Source: Phenylobacterium hankyongense
GTDB taxonomy: Bacteria > Pseudomonadota > Alphaproteobacteria > Caulobacterales > Caulobacteraceae
NCBI RefSeq assembly: GCF_003254505.1
Contig: NZ_QFYP01000001.1
Location: forward strand, 3,208,001-3,272,000
Length of the DNA stretch: 64,000 nt
Reading direction: 5' to 3'
Below the pieces are notes generated by a model, which saw only the letters and a program-made list of their open reading frames with translations, was not told where the DNA came from and did no database searches. Below are positions 57,478 to 64,000 of this stretch, one piece after another (the stretch's first letter is position 1; each line of letters begins with the position of its first letter). The translations under genes and the position numbers were made by a program.

Positions 57478-58782
57478 ATGTCCATCGACGTCCTTATGCC
57501 CGCCCTGTCCCCCACCATGGAGGAGGGCACCCTCGCCAAGTGGCACGTGAAACAGGGTGACCAGGTCCGCTCCGGCGACGTGATCGCCGAGATCGAGACC
57601 GACAAGGCCACCATGGAGGTCGAAGCCGTCGACGAGGGCACGATCGAAGCCATCCTGGTGCCGGAAGGCTCCGAGGGCGTGAAGGTCAACACGCCGATCG
57701 CCCGCCTGTCGGGCGAGGGCGACACCGCCGCCCCGGCTCCGGCCGCCGCGCCCGCGGCCAAGGCTGAACCGAAAGAAGCCCCCAAGGCTGCGCCCGCCGC
57801 AGCGCCGGCGCCACAACCTGCACCGGCCGCGCAAGCCGCGCCCGCGCCCGCCAAGGCGACCGGCGGCAATCGCATCTTCGCTTCGCCGCTCGCCCGGCGG
57901 ATCGCCGAGCAGAAGGGCCTGGACCTCGCCACCCTGCAGGGCTCCGGCCCGCACGGGCGGATCGTCAAGGCCGACGTGGAAAGCGCCCGGCCGGGCCAGG
58001 CGCGGGCTCCGGCCGCGACGCCTGCCGGCCAGCCTGCGCCCGCCGCCGCGCCGCGGCAGGTGCAGTCGCTGGAGCAGATGGGCATTGCGCCCGGCAGCTA
58101 CGACCTCATCCCGCTGGACGGCATGCGCAAGACCGTGGCCCGGCGGATGACCGAGAGCTTCCGCGACGTGCCGCACTTCCCGCTGACCATCGACCTGGAG
58201 ATCGACGGCCTGCTGGCCGCCCGCGCCAAGATCAACGGCCTCCTGGAGAAGGAGGGCGTGAAGGTCAGCGTCAACGATCTGGTCATCAAGGCCGCCGCCA
58301 TCGCCCTGAAGCGGGTGCCGGAGGCCAACGCCTCCTACACGCCGGAAGGCATCGCCATGCACCACCACGCCGACGTGGCGATGGCGGTCGCCGTCCCCGG
58401 CGGGCTGATCACCCCGATCATCCGCCAGGCGGAGCTGAAGGGCCTCAGCACCATCGCCACCGAGGCCAAGGACCTGGCGGAGCGGGCGCGGACCAAGAAG
58501 CTGAAGCCCGAGGAATTCCAGGGCGGCACCTTCTCGGTCTCCAACCTCGGCATGTTCGGCATCAAGTCGTTCGCCTCGATCATCAACGAGCCGCAGGGCG
58601 CGATCCTGTCGGTGGGGGCGGGCGAGAAGCGGCCCGTGGTGCGCGGCGACCAGTTGGCGGTCGCCACGGTGATGAGCGTGACGCTGACCTGCGATCACCG
58701 CGTGGTCGACGGCGCCACCGGCGCGCGTTGGCTCGCCGCCTTTAAGGCGCTGATCGAAGACCCCATCACGATGATCGTCTGA
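57478..58782 (+). CDS. pdhC: Pyruvate dehydrogenase E2 component, dihydrolipoamide acetyltransferase
   Basis: E2 is the core of the complex and transfers the acetyl group to CoA. The 434-residue protein has one lipoyl domain (lipoyl-lysine 43 in ETDKATME), an Ala/Pro linker, and a peripheral-subunit-binding domain at about 133-168 ([27 protein letters not shown]). The catalytic domain follows, with the active-site [14 protein letters not shown] near the C-terminus. Length is normal. It follows the two GFA genes in the same operon, and lpd lies 17 bases after its stop. Confidence 0.96.
   Translation: MSIDVLMPALSPTMEEGTLAKWHVKQGDQVRSGDVIAEIETDKATMEVEAVDEGTIEAILVPEGSEGVKVNTPIARLSGEGDTAAPAPAAAPAAKAEPKEAPKAAPAAAPAPQPAPAAQAAPAPAKATGGNRIFASPLARRIAEQKGLDLATLQGSGPHGRIVKADVESARPGQARAPAATPAGQPAPAAAPRQVQSLEQMGIAPGSYDLIPLDGMRKTVARRMTESFRDVPHFPLTIDLEIDGLLAARAKINGLLEKEGVKVSVNDLVIKAAAIALKRVPEANASYTPEGIAMHHHADVAMAVAVPGGLITPIIRQAELKGLSTIATEAKDLAERARTKKLKPEEFQGGTFSVSNLGMFGIKSFASIINEPQGAILSVGAGEKRPVVRGDQLAVATVMSVTLTCDHRVVDGATGARWLAAFKALIEDPITMIV
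57559..57608 (+). repeat. 50-base direct repeat, copy 2 (lipoyl domain of pdhC)
   Basis: Identical to 55311-55360 in pdhB. The similarity extends over the whole lipoyl domain, about 78 residues with only a handful of substitutions, while the rest of the two genes is unrelated. Confidence 0.9.
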
Positions 58783-58799
58783 GGCCGGGAGCGTAGCGT

Positions 58800-60200
<1,401 letters not shown>

Positions 60201-60207
60201 CGCGGGG

Positions 60208-60603
60208 CTAGGGCCGCTTTCGCACCAGCGCGTCCAGGCTCCACAGGCCGGCGCCGGCGAAGACCAGGTAGAGGAACACGAAGCAGTAGAGCACCGCGGC
60301 CTCGCCCATGTTGAGGGCCGGCCAGAGGCCCTGCGGCGCGTGGACCATGAAGTAGGCCGCCGCCATCTCGCCGGAACAGACGAAGGCGGCCGCGCGGGTG
60401 AACAGCCCGAGCGCGATCAGCGCGCCGCCAACGATCTCGATCCAGGCCGCCGCCACCAGCATCGGCGGCAGCGGACTGGGCAGCCCCGGCGCCGCGGCCG
60501 GGAAGTGGAACAGCTTCATCAGCCCGTGCTCCATGAAGAGCAGGGCGGTGACGATCCGCAGGATGCTAAGCACCCGCGGCGCCCAGACGTCGAGATTCGG
60601 CAT
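60208..60603 (-). CDS. DoxX family membrane protein
   Basis: The 131-residue protein has four hydrophobic segments and the DoxX pattern: RVLSILRIVTALLFMEHGLMKLFHFP at the start (with the conserved His-Gly), AAAWIEIVGGALIALGLFTR, AYFMVHAPQGLWPALNMGEAAVLYCFVFLYL. DoxX proteins are small inner-membrane proteins of loosely defined role, some linked to thiosulfate oxidation or oxidative stress. No partner gene is adjacent. Confidence 0.88.
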   Translation of the reverse strand: MPNLDVWAPRVLSILRIVTALLFMEHGLMKLFHFPAAAPGLPSPLPPMLVAAAWIEIVGGALIALGLFTRAAAFVCSGEMAAAYFMVHAPQGLWPALNMGEAAVLYCFVFLYLVFAGAGLWSLDALVRKRP

Positions 60604-60674
60604 GGTCGTTTCCCCTTCTGCCCCGGCGATTGGTCGCCGACGCCCCTGAAACGCTCGCCGAAACTCCCGCGCTG

Positions 60675-62231
60675 TCAGGCCGCCCGACGTATCTCGGCGT
60701 CCACGATGCGCTGCAGCGCGACGTAATCGGTCTTGCCGGTGCCGAGCACCGGGATCTCCATGACCCTGATGATCTTCTTCGGCACGCCGATCTCCGGCGC
60801 GCCGATGGACTGCGCGTGCGCCACCAGCGGCCCGGTCTCAGCGTCTCGGCGGTCGGTGACCAGCACCAGGCGCTCGCCCTTCTTCGGATCGGGCAGGGCG
60901 ACCACGGCGTGCCGGCCCTCCGGCCAGACGGCGCTGGCCAGGTCTTCCGCGGCGGTCAGCGACACCATCTCGCCGCCCACCTTGGCGAAGCGCTTCACCC
61001 GCCCGAGGATCTTCACCCAGCTGTCGTCGCTGATCGCGACCACGTCGCCGGTGTCGTGCCAGCCGTCGACCGGCGGCTCCAGCCCGCCGTCGGCCGCGAG
61101 ATACCCGGCCATGACGTTGGGGCCGCGGACGTAGAGCTTGCCGCCGCCCTTGATGCCGTCCACCGGCTCGAGGCGGGTCTCCATGCCGGGCAGGAGCCCG
61201 CCCACGGTGCCGCGGCGGTTGTCGACGGGCTTGTTCACCGCGATCACCGGCGCGGCCTCGGTGGCGCCGTAGCCTTCCAGCACCGGGATCGGGCCGAACC
61301 GCTCGGCGATCAGGTTGTGGGTCTCCTCGCGCACCTTCTCGGCGCCGCAGACGATGAACTTCAGGCCCGAGAGATCGCCCGGATCGGCGGTGCGGGCGTA
61401 CTGGTTCACGAAGGTGTCGGTTGCCAGCAGGATCGAGGCCCCGGTGTCGCGGATCAGCGGCGGGATCTGCTTGGTGTGCAGGGGCGAGGGGTACTCGAAC
61501 GCCTTCATGCCGGTGAGGATCGGCAGCAGCACGCCGCCGGTCAGGCCGAAGCAGTGGAAGGTCGGCAGCGGATTGAACATCACCCAGGCGGGATCGAGGT
61601 CGATGTGGGCGGCGATCTGCTGGACGTTGGCGATCAGGTTGGCCTGGGTCAGCACGACGCCGCGCGGCGCGCCGAAGCTGCCGGAGGTGAACAGGATGAC
61701 GCCGGGATCCTGCGGCGTGGTCGGCGTGCGGAACCGGCTCGGGAAGGTGGCGGCGGCGGCGGCGTAGAGCTTGTCGGCCAGGCCCACCGTCTCGCGGACG
61801 TCTTCCAGATAGGTGACCTTGGTCAGGGTCTCGATGGCGTCGACCAGGTCGTGCAACTTGCCCTGCTCGACGAAGCGGTGGGAGGTCAGCACCCGTCGCA
61901 CGCCGGCCAGCTCGCAGGCGGCCTTCAGGTTCCGGATGCCGGCCGTGAAGTTCAGCATAGTCGGGGTGCGACCGAAGGCATGCAGGGCGAAGAAGGTCAC
62001 CACCGCCGCGGAACTGGCGGGCAGCATGACGCCCACCCGCTCGCCGGGCCGGGTGAAGGCCGCGATCTTGCGGCCGAGCGCGAAGGCCGCGCGGATCAGG
62101 TCGGTGTAGGTGAGGGGATTGCGTTCCTGATCCTCAAGGATCGGCTTCTTGGCGCCGTAGGTCTGGCGGGCCTCGACCAGGGCGTCGAAAAGCGACGTCT
62201 GGGCCTGGGCGGAATCGAACGTACGCGACAA
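60675..62231 (-). CDS. AMP-dependent acyl-CoA / acyl-ACP synthetase-like enzyme
   Basis: ANL-superfamily enzymes activate a carboxylic acid to an acyl-adenylate and pass it to a thiol. The 518-residue protein has the P-loop-like motif FTSGSFGAPRGVVLT at about 181-195, in place of the common TSGTTGxPKG. GYGATEAAPVIAVN, DGWHDTGDVVAIS, the hinge ILGRVKRFAKVGGEMVSL, and a late GTGKTDY with the catalytic lysine are also present. It resembles the synthetase half of the acyl-ACP/phospholipid recycling enzyme Aas, so a long-chain acyl substrate is plausible. It is divergent from lipA. Confidence 0.82.
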   Translation of the reverse strand: MSRTFDSAQAQTSLFDALVEARQTYGAKKPILEDQERNPLTYTDLIRAAFALGRKIAAFTRPGERVGVMLPASSAAVVTFFALHAFGRTPTMLNFTAGIRNLKAACELAGVRRVLTSHRFVEQGKLHDLVDAIETLTKVTYLEDVRETVGLADKLYAAAAATFPSRFRTPTTPQDPGVILFTSGSFGAPRGVVLTQANLIANVQQIAAHIDLDPAWVMFNPLPTFHCFGLTGGVLLPILTGMKAFEYPSPLHTKQIPPLIRDTGASILLATDTFVNQYARTADPGDLSGLKFIVCGAEKVREETHNLIAERFGPIPVLEGYGATEAAPVIAVNKPVDNRRGTVGGLLPGMETRLEPVDGIKGGGKLYVRGPNVMAGYLAADGGLEPPVDGWHDTGDVVAISDDSWVKILGRVKRFAKVGGEMVSLTAAEDLASAVWPEGRHAVVALPDPKKGERLVLVTDRRDAETGPLVAHAQSIGAPEIGVPKKIIRVMEIPVLGTGKTDYVALQRIVDAEIRRAA

Positions 62232-62384
62232 AGGCGAATACCTCCCCGGACTCCTGCCGGTATTGTTGGCGCGGAGCCTATAGCCGGACTTCAGCCTTGA
62301 AAAGATTCGTCACAGTTCGTGAGCTGGCGGCGCTGTGCGAATTCGCGACTTGATCCGAAGTCGATGACCGCCGATCTAGGGGCC

Positions 62385-63347
62385 ATGGCCGTGGTCATCG
62401 ACACCGTCGGGCAGGTGCGCCCCCGACACCCCGAGAAGCAGGCGCGTCCCGACAGCCCGCTGTTGCGTAAACCCGACTGGCTGCGCGTCCGCGCGCCGGG
62501 CTCGCCGGGCTACAACGCCACGCGCGCGATCGTGAAGGATCACGGGCTGGTCACCGTCTGCGAGGAAGCGGCCTGCCCGAACATCGGCGAGTGCTGGTCG
62601 AAGAGCCACGCCACCATGATGATCATGGGCGAGGTCTGCACCCGCGCCTGCGCCTTCTGCAACGTGGCGACCGGCAAGCCCGACGCCCTCGACCCCACCG
62701 AACCCGCCCGCGTCGGCGACGCGGTGGCCAAGATGGGCCTGAAGCACGTGGTCATCACCTCGGTGGACCGCGACGACCTGGCCGATGGCGGCGCGGCCCA
62801 CTTCGCCGCCGTCGTGCGGGCGATCCGCGCCGCCGCGCCGGGCACCACCATCGAGATCCTGACCCCGGACTTCCTGAGGAAGCCGGTCAGCGCCGCCCAC
62901 GAGGTGATCGATTCCAAGCCCGACGTCTTCAACCACAACCTGGAGACCGTGCCGCGCCTCTACCTCTCCATCCGTCCGGGCGCCCGCTACTACCATTCGC
63001 TGCGCCTGCTGGAGCGGGTGAAGGAACGCGATCCGACCCAATTCACCAAGTCGGGCGTTATGGTCGGGCTGGGCGAGGCCAAGGAAGAGGTCATGCAGGT
63101 CATGGACGACATGCGCTCGGCCGGCGTCGACTTCATCACCATCGGCCAATACCTGCAGCCGACCCGCAAGCACGCCGCCATCGACCGCTTCGTCCATCCC
63201 GACGAGTTCCGGGCCTATGAAGAGATCGCCCGGGCCAAGGGCTTCCTGATGGTCTCGGCCAGCCCGCTGACCCGCTCCTCACACCACGCCGGCGAGGATT
63301 TCGCCCGCCTGCAGGCGGCGAGGATGGCGCGGGAAGCAGCGGCCTGA
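62385..63347 (+). CDS. lipA: Lipoyl synthase (radical SAM)
   Basis: LipA inserts two sulfurs into octanoyl groups on lipoyl domains, which here include PdhB and PdhC. I start at the ATG at 62385 ([10 protein letters not shown]), which has an AGGGG site and the usual N-terminus; in-frame ATGs at 62364 and further up are less likely. The 320 residues have the auxiliary cluster [12 protein letters not shown] (Cys59, 64, 70) and the radical-[11 protein letters not shown] (Cys85, 89, 92). The C-terminal [15 protein letters not shown] carries the serine that binds the auxiliary cluster. Confidence 0.96.
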   Translation: MAVVIDTVGQVRPRHPEKQARPDSPLLRKPDWLRVRAPGSPGYNATRAIVKDHGLVTVCEEAACPNIGECWSKSHATMMIMGEVCTRACAFCNVATGKPDALDPTEPARVGDAVAKMGLKHVVITSVDRDDLADGGAAHFAAVVRAIRAAAPGTTIEILTPDFLRKPVSAAHEVIDSKPDVFNHNLETVPRLYLSIRPGARYYHSLRLLERVKERDPTQFTKSGVMVGLGEAKEEVMQVMDDMRSAGVDFITIGQYLQPTRKHAAIDRFVHPDEFRAYEEIARAKGFLMVSASPLTRSSHHAGEDFARLQAARMAREAAA

Positions 63348-63357
63348 GGCCGGCGTT

Positions 63358-63867
63358 TTGCGGCACCACGTCTCAAAGCTTCTGCCCTACACGCCCGAGC
63401 AGCTGTTCCAGCTGGTCGGCGACGTGGACGCCTATCCGCAGTTCGTGCCGTGGATCAACGCCATGCGCACCTGGAACCCCCGCAGCCTGAGCGAGGGCGT
63501 GGACGCGGTCGACGCCGAGGCCGGCGTCGGCTTCTCGTTCCTGAAGGAGCGGTTCTCCACCCGCGTGCGCCGTGACGCCCGCAATCGGCAGATCGACGTC
63601 AGCCTGATCTCCGGCCCGTTCAAGAAGCTGGACAACCGCTGGCGCTTCCTGGACGCCGGCCATGGCTGCACGCGCGTCGAGTTCGACATCGACTTCGCCT
63701 TCCAGTCGCGGCTGCTGGAAGCCCTGCTCACCGCCAACTTCGCGCACGCGGTGGACAAGCTGATGACCTGCTTCGAGGCGCGGGCGAAGGCGCTGTACGG
63801 GCAGGCCGAGGCCACCGCCGACGTCGCCCCCGCGGCCGTCGGAGAGGGATCGGGCGAAGCCGCCTAG
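63358..63867 (+). CDS. RatA / COQ10-type START domain protein (TTG start)
   Basis: The 169-residue protein starts at TTG 63358 (read MRHHVSKLLPYTPEQLFQLV), ten bases after lipA; no ATG or GTG fits the conserved beginning. It has the START/polyketide-cyclase fold of the RatA/COQ10 family: VGDVDAYPQFVPWI near the start, RVRRDARNRQIDVSLISGPF, LDNRWRFLD, and the C-terminal helix AVDKLMTCFEARAKALYG, followed by an Ala-rich tail. In mitochondria COQ10 binds ubiquinone; bacterial RatA has also been linked to ribosomes. The role here is probably lipid or quinone binding. Confidence 0.86.
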   Translation: MRHHVSKLLPYTPEQLFQLVGDVDAYPQFVPWINAMRTWNPRSLSEGVDAVDAEAGVGFSFLKERFSTRVRRDARNRQIDVSLISGPFKKLDNRWRFLDAGHGCTRVEFDIDFAFQSRLLEALLTANFAHAVDKLMTCFEARAKALYGQAEATADVAPAAVGEGSGEAA

Positions 63868-64000
63868 GTCATCCGGTCGCGGAGCATCTGCAGGGCGGCC
63901 TGCACCGCGGCCAGCTGGATGCCTTCGCGGGTATCTTCCTCGAAGAGCTCGTGGCGGTGCATCAGGCCGTGGTTCGAGCGGGCGGTGGCGATGTGGACGG
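63864..64000 (-). CDS. CinA C-terminal (nicotinamide-nucleotide amidase) family protein, C-terminal fragment
   Basis: The reverse frame from the window edge to a TAG at 63866-63864 encodes about 45 residues. They read VHIATAR..., then HRHELFEEDTREGIQLAAVQAALQML (in parts) and end RDRMT. The HIAT-x-R, H-x-x-x-F and R-x-x-[IV]-[QR]-x-x-[AS]-V-x-x-AL-x-x-L spacing is that of the C-terminus of CinA-family amidases (PncC), which deamidate NMN to NaMN. Most of the gene is beyond the window. Its stop shares CTAG with the RatA gene. Confidence 0.65.
   Translation of the reverse strand, partial: VHIATARSNHGLMHRHELFEEDTREGIQLAAVQAALQMLRDRMT

Overview
This is a gene-dense, roughly 70% GC bacterial chromosome segment with almost no accessory DNA. 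Gene content, gene order and LexA operators of the GAAC-N7-GAAC type point to an alphaproteobacterium of the order Caulobacterales, either a Phenylobacterium or Caulobacter relative. That placement is inferred from family knowledge and remembered synteny, not from a search. I saw no rRNA, tRNA, insertion sequence, prophage, CRISPR array or classical defence island.

Layout. (1) 1-3200: a partial membrane-protein gene, a PHA-system protein, and a DUF2891/DUF979/DUF969 transport operon whose DUF2891 gene has an in-frame stop. (2) 3290-11450: an unlisted 45-codon gene, then the leftward lptF-lptG-lptD-surA-pdxA-rsmA operon for LPS export, outer-membrane protein folding, vitamin B6 synthesis and rRNA methylation. 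(3) 11609-15856: pepA, an alpha/beta hydrolase, holC, an I78-like lipoprotein and a leftward glycosyltransferase. (4) 15930-19578: a LexA operator, a 29-codon membrane peptide that I identify as the SOS division inhibitor SidA, and five bases later the replicative polymerase gene dnaE. (5) 20007-35011: a long rightward envelope and translation block, rpsB-tsf-pyrH-frr-uppS-cdsA-dxr-rseP-bamA-skp-lpxD-fabZ-lpxA-lpxI-lpxB, closed by a hairpin. (6) 35065-41300: gltA and gltX leftward, comEC rightward, an Ala-rich lipoprotein, and lexA with its own operator. (7) 41303-47508: leftward ppiD-trpE and trpG-trpD-trpC, the two trp segments separated by a convergent small membrane-protein gene and two strong palindromes. 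(8) 47634-53712: tpiA, VOC and GNAT genes, secG, pyrG, a YjbR protein, rpmF and eno. (9) 53788-60200: an ftsB-like division gene with a CtrA-like site and CcrM sites, then the pyruvate dehydrogenase operon pdhA-pdhB-(two GFA/CENP-V zinc proteins)-pdhC-lpd. (10) 60208-64000: a DoxX protein, an acyl-activating enzyme, lipA, a COQ10/RatA START protein and a partial cinA-like gene.

Two themes tie the window together. Outer-membrane biogenesis dominates: lipid A synthesis, LPS export, BamA, Skp and SurA are all here. SOS control is the second: lexA and sidA both lie in the window and both carry perfect direct-repeat LexA boxes, so the repressor and one of its likely main checkpoint targets can be read together. 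Genes are tightly packed, with many ATGA, GTGA or TGATG start/stop overlaps and five convergent pairs whose TAG stop codons share one CTAG.
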